From assembly GCF_018860505.1 (NCBI RefSeq), contig NZ_JAHKPU010000013.1, forward strand, positions 1 through 64,000: a stretch of DNA of 64,000 nucleotides, read 5' to 3'. The position numbers were made by a program, and so were the translations under genes. This document shows, one piece after another, positions 1-7,789 of this stretch. The notes below the pieces were generated by a model that was given only the letters and a program-made list of their open reading frames with translations, was not told where the DNA came from and ran no database searches. Position 1 is the first letter of the stretch. Each line of letters begins with the position of its first letter. The stretch comes from Pacificibacter marinus. GTDB lineage: Bacteria > Pseudomonadota > Alphaproteobacteria > Rhodobacterales > Rhodobacteraceae.

Positions 1-690
1 AGGGACAGTCCCTCATCGCGACAGGTCCATTACCATTCCAATTCCAGAGCTGAATCTTCACGGCATAGAACTCGACTAAAGCAGATTGATACTGAGGTTA
101 GTTCGTTGGTCGAAAAAGTTGCTCGAACTCAGCTCGAGGAGGCAGCTCAAGCTATTGAAACAAGGATCGTGGAGCTGCGCTCTGAAACCGCCCTTATGGA
201 GGAGAAATTGTCCAATCGGATCATTCCAGAGGGGAATTTCGAGAAAATGTTCGAACTTTCCATGAAATACCACTCAAGCCCTCGGGAAATATGGGAAAAC
301 GGTTCCTACGAACTCAAGAGAACAGTACTTCGGTTAGCATTTTCAGCACCCCTGACGGAATCGCGAGAAATAGGACTTCGAACTACAGAAACCACCTTAC
401 CGTTCAAGGCGTTACACTTTCTGTCAAAGTCTGAAAGTAATATGGTGCACCCAGATGGATTCGAACCATCGGCCTCTGCCTTCGGAGGGCAGCGCTCTAT
501 CCAGCTGAGCTATGGGTGCCTTGGAAATCGGTATAGGCGAAGGGTTTGGGGGGTGCAAACGGTTTTCGCACAGCCCCCTGAAATCATATTTAAGCAAACA
601 AATCGTGGCACAGTTCAAGCGCTGAAACCAAGGTGTCGACATCGTCTTTGCTGTTGTACATCGCAAAGGACGCGCGACAAGTCGCAGTGA
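1..690 (+). CDS. Large serine recombinase, C-terminal part only (5' end beyond the window)
   Basis: The frame is open from base 1, so only the C-terminal part is seen. The Glu/Arg-rich helical stretch ([12 protein letters not shown], about bases 150-190) and the segment [19 protein letters not shown] followed by TTLPFKAL match the C-terminal region of site-specific serine recombinases carried on alphaproteobacterial islands. The frame then reads through the opposite-strand tRNA-Arg gene (giving [19 protein letters not shown]) and overlaps the 3' end of sufS by 101 nt before stopping at 688-690. Such a tail is expected when the element's att site lies inside the tRNA 3' end. Family assignment rests on recalled motifs; the catalytic N-terminal domain is outside the window, so activity cannot be judged. 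The true stop position is uncertain. Confidence 0.6.
   Translation, partial: RDSPSSRQVHYHSNSRAESSRHRTRLKQIDTEVSSLVEKVARTQLEEAAQAIETRIVELRSETALMEEKLSNRIIPEGNFEKMFELSMKYHSSPREIWENGSYELKRTVLRLAFSAPLTESREIGLRTTETTLPFKALHFLSKSESNMVHPDGFEPSASAFGGQRSIQLSYGCLGNRYRRRVWGVQTVFAQPPEIIFKQTNRGTVQALKPRCRHRLCCCTSQRTRDKSQ
443..519 (-). tRNA. tRNA-Arg (anticodon CCG)
   Basis: The minus strand folds into a complete cloverleaf of 77 nt. The acceptor arm pairs GCACCCA with TGGGTGC, the discriminator is A, and CCA is encoded. The anticodon stem CTGCC/GGCAG encloses the loop CTCCGAA, giving anticodon CCG. The T arm contains GGTTCGAATCC. Its 3' end faces the recombinase gene at lower coordinates, which is the usual side for an integrated island. 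It sits about 70 nt beyond the sufS stop on the same strand. Confidence 0.95.
548..578. other. G/C-rich stem-loop between sufS and tRNA-Arg
   Basis: GGGGG plus GTGC (548-556) pair with GCAC plus CCCCC (568-578), with a two-base bulge and an 11-nt loop. No T-run follows on the minus strand, so it is not a textbook terminator. It may separate or help process the suf transcript and the downstream tRNA. Role inferred only. Confidence 0.35.
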
Positions 691-1807
691 CCCCCAAGTG
701 TTCCATCAATGGCATAGCGCAATGTGACCCTGCGCGCACGGCAACGCCGCGTTTGTCCAGCACCGTTGACAGATCATGCGCATGAGCACCCTGCATGGTG
801 AAGGAAAAGATTGCGCCTTTGTCTGGCGTTGTGCCTTGAACCTGCAACCAATTGAGGCTTTGCAATTTTGCGCTGGCATATGTGGCAATTTCGGCTTCGT
901 GTTTGGCAATATTATCCATGCCAATCCCCATCAGCCAATCCAAGGCCACCCCCATGCCAATGGTTTGCACGATCCCAGGCGTGCCCGCTTCGAACTTCAT
1001 CGGCGGTTTGTTGTAGGTAACAGTGTCGCGCGCAACCACATCGATCATATCACCACCGCCCATAAAAGGGCGCATCTCGGCTTGGCGATCAGGATGCACA
1101 TAGATGGCACCTGATCCAGAGGGGCCGTAAAGCTTATGGCCTGTAATGGGATAAAAATCACAACCGATGTCTTGGACATCAACAGGGCCATGCACAGAGC
1201 CTTGCGAACCGTCCACCAGCGAGGCGATGCCTCTCGCGCGCGCGGCTGCACAGATGGTTTTCACATCGACCCGCGTGCCAGTGACATTGGACATCTGCGT
1301 GATGGCGACCAATTTGGTTTTTGGTCCCATCGCATTGATCACCGCTTGGGCATCCAAGCTGCCATCCATGTCGCAATCGACCCATTTGATCACAACGCCA
1401 AGACGTTCGCGCAAGAAATGCCACGGTACTATGTTCGCGTGATGTTCAAGCACAGAAATCAGGATTTCGTCACCCGCTTGCAGGCGCGGCATGGCCCAGC
1501 TGTAGGCGATCATATTGATGCCCTCAGTGGTGCCTGAGGTAAAGATGATATCGTCTTCGTGCGGCGCGTTCAAAAAGGTCTTAACAACGTCGCGCACGCC
1601 TTCGTATTTGTCGGTCGCAAGGTTCGACAAAAAGTGCAACCCACGGTGAACATTGGAATATTCTTCCGCATAAGCCCGGGTGATCGCGTCAATCACAACC
1701 TGCGGTTTTTGCGCCGATGCCCCGCTATCGAGATAGGTCAAAGGCTTGCCGTTGATCTTGCGTGACAGGATCGGAAACTGTGCGCGGATGGCATTTACGT
1801 CATACAT
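590..1807 (-). CDS. sufS: Cysteine desulfurase SufS
   Basis: PLP-dependent group II cysteine desulfurase that mobilises sulfur from cysteine as persulfide for the SUF Fe-S scaffold. The 405-residue product has the PLP lysine in ITGHKLYG (K225), the ring-stacking His in EHHANIVPW (H123), the catalytic cysteine in RAGSHCAMP (C363) and the substrate-binding arginine in CRAS (R378). The start at MYDVNAI was preferred over an upstream ATG because alignment with the family begins there; it overlaps the YIP1-like stop by 8 nt. It is the last suf gene seen before the tRNA-Arg and the island edge. No SufE or SufU partner is visible in the window. Confidence 0.95.
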   Translation of the reverse strand: MYDVNAIRAQFPILSRKINGKPLTYLDSGASAQKPQVVIDAITRAYAEEYSNVHRGLHFLSNLATDKYEGVRDVVKTFLNAPHEDDIIFTSGTTEGINMIAYSWAMPRLQAGDEILISVLEHHANIVPWHFLRERLGVVIKWVDCDMDGSLDAQAVINAMGPKTKLVAITQMSNVTGTRVDVKTICAAARARGIASLVDGSQGSVHGPVDVQDIGCDFYPITGHKLYGPSGSGAIYVHPDRQAEMRPFMGGGDMIDVVARDTVTYNKPPMKFEAGTPGIVQTIGMGVALDWLMGIGMDNIAKHEAEIATYASAKLQSLNWLQVQGTTPDKGAIFSFTMQGAHAHDLSTVLDKRGVAVRAGSHCAMPLMEHLGVTATCRASFAMYNSKDDVDTLVSALELCHDLFA

Positions 1808-2297
1808 GAGGGGCCTCTTTCGGGAAGGCAACTTCGACAAGTCCCAAGCCCCAGAATAATGTAAAAGCAGTAAAGGCAATCAGGCCGACAAGCGTCACGC
1901 CAGCCCCTGCCCCAAGAAATCCAACGCACAACCCGTAAAGCAACCACAGTGGCGAGGCCGCCAAAAGCGCCCAAAATGTCGCCATGCGGGCCTCGTAAGC
2001 AGATTGTTTTCCACCAACAAGACGCAAGACAAAATGCAGAGCAATCGCCAAAGCATAAAGCACCAAAGGCATGATAAAGACCCATGCCAAAAGCGCGCCT
2101 CCGACCATCATGTCCAAGTCTTGGCCTTGCTCAAAAGCCTCACGAGACAAACGCGGCCATTGCGCCACAAAGATGAGGCCGCAAGCCAACACCACTGTGA
2201 TCAATGCACCGCCTTCATTGACCTCAGGGCCAATGCGATGGCGCAACACCGCGCGCGGGGCGCGGTAATTGCGTAAGATATCAGAGACGACGCCCAT
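1800..2297 (-). CDS. YIP1-like membrane protein inside the suf operon
   Basis: 165-residue integral membrane protein with four to five hydrophobic segments (for example ALITVVLACGLIFVAQW, GALLAWVFIMPLVLYALAIAL, WALLAASPLWLLYGLCVG and a final LIAFTAFTLFWGLGLV). It resembles the YIP1-family proteins often annotated between sufD and sufS in Rhodobacteraceae. It starts 4 nt after the sufD stop and overlaps sufS by 8 nt, so it is almost certainly cotranscribed and translationally coupled. Its biochemical role is unknown; nothing in the sequence suggests Fe-S binding. The start MGVVSDIL was chosen over an in-frame ATG 36 nt upstream because the latter lies inside sufD. Confidence 0.8.
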   Translation of the reverse strand: MGVVSDILRNYRAPRAVLRHRIGPEVNEGGALITVVLACGLIFVAQWPRLSREAFEQGQDLDMMVGGALLAWVFIMPLVLYALAIALHFVLRLVGGKQSAYEARMATFWALLAASPLWLLYGLCVGFLGAGAGVTLVGLIAFTAFTLFWGLGLVEVAFPKEAPHV

Positions 2298-2301
2298 AGA
2301 C

Positions 2302-3597
2302 TTATCCTTTGCGGCGTGCGAGCCATGCCTCAAGACGTTCTAAAACGTTTGCTGCAATGTCTTCACGTGCGATTTCGTCGATGGCTTCGGCCAAAAAGGC
2401 CAAGGTCAACAGATCTGTGGCCTCTTGGGTGCCAACGCCGCGTGATTTGAGGTAAAACAGCGCCTCTTCATCAATCGCGCCAGTTGTGGACCCGTGCGAA
2501 CACACAACATCATCGGCGTAGATTTCAAGTTCAGGTTTTGCCAAGAACTGACTGTCATTATCCAACAAAAGCGATTGTGAAATCTGATAACCGTCTGTTT
2601 TTTGCGCGCCGTCTTTGACCAAAATCTTGCCTTGGAACACGCCCGTTGCACCGTTGCGTAGCACTTTTTTGAACACCTGACGGGACTCGCAGCGTTCTGC
2701 ATCATGGGTGATAAACACCGTGTCATCGTGCAAAAATGCGCCATCGCCCATGCAAACACCGCCGACATGTGCCTGTGAATCGTCGCCCAAAAGTTCAAGT
2801 ACAACTTCGTTGCGCGTTAAAATACCATTGGCTGTCATGGTGAAGGATTTGAACAAAGCGTTGGCGCCAACGCGGCCAAAGATATGCGTCGCGGCACGGC
2901 GTTCATGATCACGCCCTTGCGCACGCACATGGTGGAAAGACGCGCCATCAGCAACGTCGACCTCAAGCACTTTGTTGAAACGCGCAGCCGCTGGACCGTT
3001 TTCCAACAAGGTCAATTCAGCGCCTTCTTCGAGTTTCACAAGGTTATGCAAAATCGCGTCCGAAGTCTCATTGGTATGTGTATAGATGATCGAAATCGGC
3101 TTAGCGACTTTACCAGTGACACGGATAACAACGCCATCGGTCGCAAAAGCCGTATTCATTGCCGCCATTGGACGCTCGACCGGTGTTTGACCCGCCGCTT
3201 CAAGAACGCCGTAGCTGTCCTTGGCCCAATGGATATCAGCGTTTAACGCGTCTTTAAGCAATGACACCTCAACACCTTCGCCTGCCAGCTCATCCGATGC
3301 CGTAGCGTCAAACACACCGTCGACGAAGACGATTTTCAAACGATCAATAACGTCAAAGATCGGCGCCTCGGTGGTGTTAAAAACCTCTGCTGGTGTTGGT
3401 ACAGCCGAGGTCAAGGTCGCAGGATCGGTCCATTTCCAATATTCATCGCGTTTGGTGGGCAAGCCCATGTCAAGCAAGCGTGCCAACGATTGTTGGCGCA
3501 AATCAGTGGCCCAAGCCGCGCTCGCAGGAAGCGCTTTGCCGTCAAGACGGGCCGCCGTGTCATCGCATTTGCGTTGTTTCATTTGTGCGCGTGTCAT
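2302..3597 (-). CDS. sufD: Fe-S cluster assembly protein SufD
   Basis: Beta-helix scaffold subunit of the cytoplasmic SufBCD complex. 431 residues, near the usual SufD length, with the N-terminal motif KRDEYWKWTDP and the conserved C-terminal block VVCSHGSTTGAIDEEALFYLKSRG typical of the SufB/SufD core, whose cysteine and histidine lie at the SufB-SufD interface. It overlaps sufC by one base, indicating tight coupling. It lacks the SufB-type N-terminal region, which separates it from the sufB gene at 6170-7705. Confidence 0.95.
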   Translation of the reverse strand: MTRAQMKQRKCDDTAARLDGKALPASAAWATDLRQQSLARLLDMGLPTKRDEYWKWTDPATLTSAVPTPAEVFNTTEAPIFDVIDRLKIVFVDGVFDATASDELAGEGVEVSLLKDALNADIHWAKDSYGVLEAAGQTPVERPMAAMNTAFATDGVVIRVTGKVAKPISIIYTHTNETSDAILHNLVKLEEGAELTLLENGPAAARFNKVLEVDVADGASFHHVRAQGRDHERRAATHIFGRVGANALFKSFTMTANGILTRNEVVLELLGDDSQAHVGGVCMGDGAFLHDDTVFITHDAERCESRQVFKKVLRNGATGVFQGKILVKDGAQKTDGYQISQSLLLDNDSQFLAKPELEIYADDVVCSHGSTTGAIDEEALFYLKSRGVGTQEATDLLTLAFLAEAIDEIAREDIAANVLERLEAWLARRKG

Positions 3598-4358
3598 TAT
3601 GAATTCTCCTGCTCCGCAAGCAGATCAGCATAGCCATTGTTCTCGACTTCCAAGGCCAATTCAGGGCCTCCAGATTTGATGATACGGCCATTGGACATGA
3701 TGTGCACGTAGTCTGGTTTGATGTGATCCAACAGGCGTTGGTAGTGTGTGATCACCACGAAAGAGCGTGTGCCATCGCGCAACGCGTTCACGCCTTCGGC
3801 CACCAATTTCATCGCATCAACGTCCAAACCGGAATCGGTTTCATCCAAGATGCAAACCTTTGGCTCAAGCATCGCCATTTGCAAAATCTCGTTGCGCTTT
3901 TTCTCACCGCCGGAAAAGCCGACATTGACAGGACGTTTGAGCATATCCGCGTCGATTTTCAACGCTTTGGCTTTCTCGCGCACGATTTTAAGAAACTCAC
4001 CCGCGCTCAGTTCTTCTTCGCCGCGTAATTTGCGTTGCGAATTCACTGCGGTGCGCAAAAAGGTCATGTTACCAACGCCCGGGATTTCCACAGGGTATTG
4101 GAATGCCAAGAAAAGGCCAGCCGCCGCGCGCTCTTCTGGTTCCATGTCAAACAGGTCTTCACCGTTAAGTGTGGCAGAGCCTTTGGTCACTTCATAACCA
4201 TCACGGCCTGACAGGACATAAGAAGTCGTAGATTTACCAGAGCCGTTCGGCCCCATGATCGCATGTACTTTGCCGGGCTCGACCGTCAGATTCACGCCTT
4301 TGAGGATTTGCTTTTCTTCTTCTTCAAGTTTGACGTGTAGGTTTTTGATTTCTAACAT
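3597..4358 (-). CDS. sufC: Fe-S assembly ATPase SufC
   Basis: ABC-type ATPase that powers conformational change of the SufB-SufD scaffold. In 253 residues it shows Walker A GPNGSGKS (36-43), the Q-loop in AFQYPVEIPG (about 85-94), the signature FSGGEKKR (148-155) and Walker B VCILDETD (168-175) followed by SGLDVD. The variant Q-loop and ETDSGLD are characteristic of SufC rather than transporters. It is followed directly by sufD (1-nt overlap) and is separated from the small membrane-protein genes upstream by about 135 nt. Confidence 0.96.
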   Translation of the reverse strand: MLEIKNLHVKLEEEEKQILKGVNLTVEPGKVHAIMGPNGSGKSTTSYVLSGRDGYEVTKGSATLNGEDLFDMEPEERAAAGLFLAFQYPVEIPGVGNMTFLRTAVNSQRKLRGEEELSAGEFLKIVREKAKALKIDADMLKRPVNVGFSGGEKKRNEILQMAMLEPKVCILDETDSGLDVDAMKLVAEGVNALRDGTRSFVVITHYQRLLDHIKPDYVHIMSNGRIIKSGGPELALEVENNGYADLLAEQENS

Positions 4359-4484
4359 TTATCTATCCTTCATACGGAAAGGCCCGCACGACAGTATCCA
4401 GTCGGCAGGCTCAGTTGTGCGTTGTGGGTGAAAGCGTGATCTTGTGCGACGTCAGTCGCAGGTGAACACGCGAAATAAGCGGGA

Positions 4485-4500
4485 CTGTAAGCTGTTACAG
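4485..4500. repeat. Inverted repeat CTGTAA-N4-TTACAG
   Basis: Perfect 6-bp inverted repeat with a 4-nt loop that overlaps the stop codon of the 83-residue gene. It shares the TGTAA/TTACA core with two other palindromes nearby (4771-4782 and 5474-5496). It could be a hairpin in the mRNA before sufC or a protein-binding site; no T-run follows on the coding strand. Confidence 0.4.
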
Positions 4501-4746
4501 ACCGATGTGACGAATATACAGAGCCAGACAGGTGCCAACGACCATAACCTGTATCACGGCTGAGCGCAGTCCTTTGGACATCAATGCTGCGCACGAAGGT
4601 GCGGCCATCGCGTTCTTTGGCGTTATTTTGCGGGATGTCGCTGCGTTGGAGGTCTCGCCCACATGAACAACGCCACAAGTGTTTGCGCCCTTTGAATCGA
4701 TCCGAGACAGGCGATCCGCGAAGGCTTGTTTTTGCTCTGGCTGCAT
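4495..4746 (-). CDS. Small hypothetical protein with one C-terminal membrane segment
   Basis: 83 residues: a charged N-terminal half (MQPEQKQAFADRLSRI, then NTCGVVHVGE) and one hydrophobic helix near the C-terminus (AVIQVMVVGTCLALYI). A GAGGAAAG ribosome-binding site lies 11 nt before the ATG. The N-terminal style resembles small Rhodobacteraceae proteins with the pattern FAxRLxRI...NTxGxVxVG, a resemblance recalled rather than searched. It lies in the suf operon orientation between the 191-residue membrane protein and sufC. No function can be assigned. Confidence 0.6.
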   Translation of the reverse strand: MQPEQKQAFADRLSRIDSKGANTCGVVHVGETSNAATSRKITPKNAMAAPSCAALMSKGLRSAVIQVMVVGTCLALYIRHIGL

Positions 4747-4770
4747 CTGTGGTCTTTCCTCGGCTGTTCC

Positions 4771-4782
4771 GTAACACGTTAC
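4771..4782. repeat. Palindrome GTAAC-AC-GTTAC before the 83-residue gene
   Basis: Perfect 5-bp inverted repeat with a 2-bp centre located about 25 nt upstream of the ATG of the 4495-4746 gene. The half-site GTAAC is the same as in the palindrome at 5474-5496. A transcription-factor operator or an internal promoter element is possible; inference only. Confidence 0.4.
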
Positions 4783-4887
4783 AGTTGACAGGTTGCGAAG
4801 AAATTAAGGATAGAACGCGGCAGTCATCGGGCAAACTCGTGTCGGCAAACCTTGACGTTGCGTTAGTGTCTGCCGGCACATGTGTTG

Positions 4888-5460
4888 TTAGATATGAATT
4901 TCGCGACCACGGAAAACCAAAGTCCCCGGCTCGGTCGTTTCGGTCACATGTCGAACCCATTCGCTTGAAAACAGGCGCGTAAACGGCCCCGGAAATTCGT
5001 GCACGATGTTGTGCATCGTTATCAAAGCCAACAAAATGCCCGCGCATTGCGCGCCCATTTGCCGAATGGCGGACAAAGACACCAGCTCGCGCAGCAAAAA
5101 GGCGATTGCGATGGCCAATAGCGCATCCACGGTGACATCTAAATTCGCGGACAGGTTGACGCCGATGGCCCCTGTCATCTGAAAATGTATGTAACGGGCG
5201 ATCATCGCGGACAGCGCGCCCATGGCAACAGCCAAGATCACCGATAGAAACGGCGTCCATGGCGCTGGTTTGTCCAAATTGGCCCCGTAAAATTCCTGAC
5301 CTTTGTCCGACGCATCTTGGCGCTCCAACATCGTTTGGATGCGTTCGTTGCGCTCCATGCGCGGGGACTTCGACGGTCCAACTCCGGCACGCTGAACGCG
5401 TGTAACCTGAGCAACGCGGGCGATGCGTCGTTGAAAATCTATTTTCTGGTCCATAAACAT
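4888..5460 (-). CDS. Hypothetical membrane protein within the suf operon
   Basis: 190-residue product with a charged cytoplasmic N-terminus of about 70 residues (rich in Arg, Gln and Glu) followed by three hydrophobic segments (PFLSVILAVAMGALSAMIARY, VTVDALLAIAIAFLLREL, AGILLALITMHNIVHEF) and a short tail. The start at MFMDQK is supported by GGAGAGG 3 nt upstream; the next in-frame ATG (5454) is an alternative. It lies between sufB and sufC in the suf direction. Not recognised as a named family. A perfect CAGTAAC/GTTACTG inverted repeat sits just upstream. Confidence 0.7.
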   Translation of the reverse strand: MFMDQKIDFQRRIARVAQVTRVQRAGVGPSKSPRMERNERIQTMLERQDASDKGQEFYGANLDKPAPWTPFLSVILAVAMGALSAMIARYIHFQMTGAIGVNLSANLDVTVDALLAIAIAFLLRELVSLSAIRQMGAQCAGILLALITMHNIVHEFPGPFTRLFSSEWVRHVTETTEPGTLVFRGREIHI

Positions 5461-5473
5461 GACCTCTCCCATA

Positions 5474-5496
5474 CAGTAACGAACATATGGTTACTG
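5474..5496. repeat. Inverted repeat CAGTAAC-N9-GTTACTG
   Basis: Perfect 7-bp arms with a 9-bp spacer, ending 14 nt before the start of the 190-residue membrane protein gene. The position and symmetry fit an operator or a translational hairpin. It shares the GTAAC half-site with 4771-4782. Confidence 0.45.
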
Positions 5497-5563
5497 AAAG
5501 ATTATGGCGAGAGGTGGGCGCGACCATTACATTTTTATGGGATTGCGAGAACATGTCTGAGAC

Positions 5564-5776
5564 TTAGCCAATCACGAGCCGCAAAATCACGACAAAGGCC
5601 CAAGAGGCCATGGAGGCAAGGAAAGCTGTCGCGAAAACAGAATCACGAAATAATCCATCGCGATTGCCCTTGTTGGCACGAATGCTCAACCCGATGACGA
5701 CACCAAGAAACACGCCAATCGCGACGCCAGACGATTTCATCGCAACAAGAGACAGAAGTTCAGGGGACATATTCAT
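5564..5776 (-). CDS. Small two-helix membrane protein
   Basis: 70 residues (MNMSPELLSLV...), with two hydrophobic segments (SGVAIGVFLGVVIGLSI and VFATAFLASMASWAFVVILRLVI) separated by a basic loop RANKGNRDG. A GAGG motif precedes the ATG closely, so the second ATG (MSPELL, 5770) may be the real start. It sits in the suf orientation between sufB and sufC. No family recognised. The length and the two-helix layout resemble small inner-membrane accessory proteins. Confidence 0.6.
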   Translation of the reverse strand: MNMSPELLSLVAMKSSGVAIGVFLGVVIGLSIRANKGNRDGLFRDSVFATAFLASMASWAFVVILRLVIG

Positions 5777-5823
5777 AGCCTCACTTTAATTGACGTTGCC
5801 AACGGATTGCGTGGTGGTGATGA

Positions 5824-6072
5824 TCATTTAGAAGTCTCACTCTTTGACGAAACAACATCGCGGCGGTGTTTGAACACAGCAAAAACCGAGACGATAACAA
5901 AATAGATGGCCGCAAATTTAAAGGCTGTTGGCAAAAAACCATCGTTCACACGCGCAAGATAAGATTGCTCAGAGCCGTTCAGCGAAATAGCTTCTAAAAA
6001 TGGAAATAAGCACCCCAAAATCAGGGAGCCCATCCACGCTTCACGAAACCGTTTGCTTTGGAAAAACGACAT
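5824..6072 (-). CDS. Small two-helix membrane protein following sufB
   Basis: 82 residues starting MSFFQSKRFREAW. Two hydrophobic segments are visible (GSLILGCLFPFLEAI and AAIYFVIVSVFAVF), with a polar region around NGSEQSYLARVNDG between them and a basic/serine-rich tail. AAGGAAG lies about 9 nt before the chosen ATG; an upstream in-frame start (6117) is less likely because it lacks such a site. It is 97 nt downstream of sufB on the same strand. Function unknown. Confidence 0.6.
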   Translation of the reverse strand: MSFFQSKRFREAWMGSLILGCLFPFLEAISLNGSEQSYLARVNDGFLPTAFKFAAIYFVIVSVFAVFKHRRDVVSSKSETSK

Positions 6073-6169
6073 CTCAGTATCTTCCTTTGCCAAAGAGACA
6101 AAACAGGCCCGTGACAATCACCGAAAGCAACGTGGTTTTCATCATGCCTTGGGCCTTTCAATCCAGTTT

Positions 6170-7705
6170 TTACCCTACAGAACCTTCAAGAGAAATCGCG
6201 ACCAAGGCCTGCGCTTCCATCGCAAATTCCATCGGCAAAGCTTGCAAGACTTCTTTACAGAACCCGTTGACAACCAAGGCCACAGCCTCTTCTTCGCCCA
6301 TGCCACGTGCGCGGCAGTAGAACAGTTGATCGTCATCCACTTTCGATGTCGTCGCCTCATGTTCAACGCGTGACGAATTGTTGCGCACTTCGATGTAGGG
6401 CACTGTGTGCGCACCACAATTGGACCCGATCAGCAAGCTGTCACATTGGGTGTAATTGCGCGAATTTTTCGCCCGCGGGTGCATGGTGACCTGACCACGG
6501 TAAGTATTTTGCGCTTTGCCCGCAGAAATACCCTTGGACACGATCCGCGACTTGGTGTTTTTGCCAAGATGGATCATTTTTGTGCCAGTATCCGCCTGCT
6601 GCATATTGTTTGCGATGGCGATGGAATAAAATTCGCCCTGAGACTCATCGCCGCGCAAAATGCAGGACGGGTATTTCCACGTCACGGCTGATCCGGTTTC
6701 CACTTGGGTCCACATCACTTTGGACCGTGCGCCACGACAATCAGCGCGTTTGGTCACAAAGTTATAGATGCCGCCTTTGCCCTCTTCATCGCCAGGGAAC
6801 CAGTTTTGCACTGTCGAGTATTTGATCTCGGAGTCTTCCAACAAAACCAATTCCACCACAGCCGCGTGCAATTGCGCGACGTCGCGTTTTGGCGCGGTAC
6901 AGCCCTCAAGGTAGGACACGTATGATTTCTCATCCGCGATGATCAATGTGCGTTCGAACTGGCCAGTGTTTTCCGCATTGATACGGAAATACGTGGACAG
7001 CTCCATCGGGCAGCGGGTGTTTGGCGGGATGTAAACAAAAGACCCATCCGAGAACACAGCAGAGTTAAGCGTCGCATAATAGTTGTCGGACACGGGCACA
7101 ACCGTGCCGAGGTATTTTTTAACCAGTTCAGGGTGCTCTTGGATCGCCTCAGAAATGGAACAGAAAATCACACCCGCCGCTTCGAGTTCTTTTTTGAACG
7201 TCGTGCCAACAGACACAGAATCCATTACAGCATCAACAGCCACGCGGCGCTCGCCATCCGCAGGCACGTCGCCTGCGCCTTCTACGCCTGCCAAAATGGC
7301 TTGTTCTTTCAACGAAATCCCAAGTTTTTCGTAGGTGGCCAAAATCTTTGGATCGACCTCGTCCAACGACTTTGGCTTTTCGGTCATTGATTTCGGACGT
7401 GCGTAGTAATACTGATCCTGAAAATCAATCTCGGGATAATCCACCATCGCCCAATCGGGTTCTTCCAAGGTCAACCAACGGCGATAGGCCTCAAGACGCC
7501 ACTCCAGCATCCATTCAGGTTCGTTGTTTTTCTCGGAAATCAACCGCACGATATCCTCGGACAGGCCTTTGGGGGCATATTCCATCTCGATATCGGTTTC
7601 CCAGCCGTACTTGTAAGCGCCGCCAAGCGCTTGCACCGCATCAACTGTGTCTTGCTCAACGCCGTCTTTGACTTGGACTTTGTCTTTTACCGATGTGTCA
7701 TCCAT
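6170..7705 (-). CDS. sufB: Fe-S cluster assembly protein SufB
   Basis: Scaffold subunit on which the Fe-S cluster is built in the SufBC2D complex. The 511-residue protein begins MDDTSVKDK, preceded by GGAG at the right spacing (a GTG 9 nt upstream is less likely). Conserved SufB features include [13 protein letters not shown] near residue 80, the central [14 protein letters not shown] segment, and the C-terminal [21 protein letters not shown] block with the conserved cysteine and glutamate region. It is the first scaffold gene after the cysteine desulfurase; four small membrane-protein genes then separate it from sufC. Confidence 0.97.
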   Translation of the reverse strand: MDDTSVKDKVQVKDGVEQDTVDAVQALGGAYKYGWETDIEMEYAPKGLSEDIVRLISEKNNEPEWMLEWRLEAYRRWLTLEEPDWAMVDYPEIDFQDQYYYARPKSMTEKPKSLDEVDPKILATYEKLGISLKEQAILAGVEGAGDVPADGERRVAVDAVMDSVSVGTTFKKELEAAGVIFCSISEAIQEHPELVKKYLGTVVPVSDNYYATLNSAVFSDGSFVYIPPNTRCPMELSTYFRINAENTGQFERTLIIADEKSYVSYLEGCTAPKRDVAQLHAAVVELVLLEDSEIKYSTVQNWFPGDEEGKGGIYNFVTKRADCRGARSKVMWTQVETGSAVTWKYPSCILRGDESQGEFYSIAIANNMQQADTGTKMIHLGKNTKSRIVSKGISAGKAQNTYRGQVTMHPRAKNSRNYTQCDSLLIGSNCGAHTVPYIEVRNNSSRVEHEATTSKVDDDQLFYCRARGMGEEEAVALVVNGFCKEVLQALPMEFAMEAQALVAISLEGSVG

Positions 7706-7789
7706 GCGGATCACTCCTTCAAGTGCGTATCTATCGGGCTCTGATGGCCCATTTTATCTGTGCGGCACCGCAAGCGGGCCATATTATTC

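Noticed and set aside
4370-5554. A 394-codon minus-strand open frame between sufC and the small membrane genes
   Set aside because: The translation is rich in Arg, His, Cys and Ser with no domain or membrane pattern, and it overlaps in another frame two genes that do show membrane helices and ribosome-binding sites. It is a shadow.
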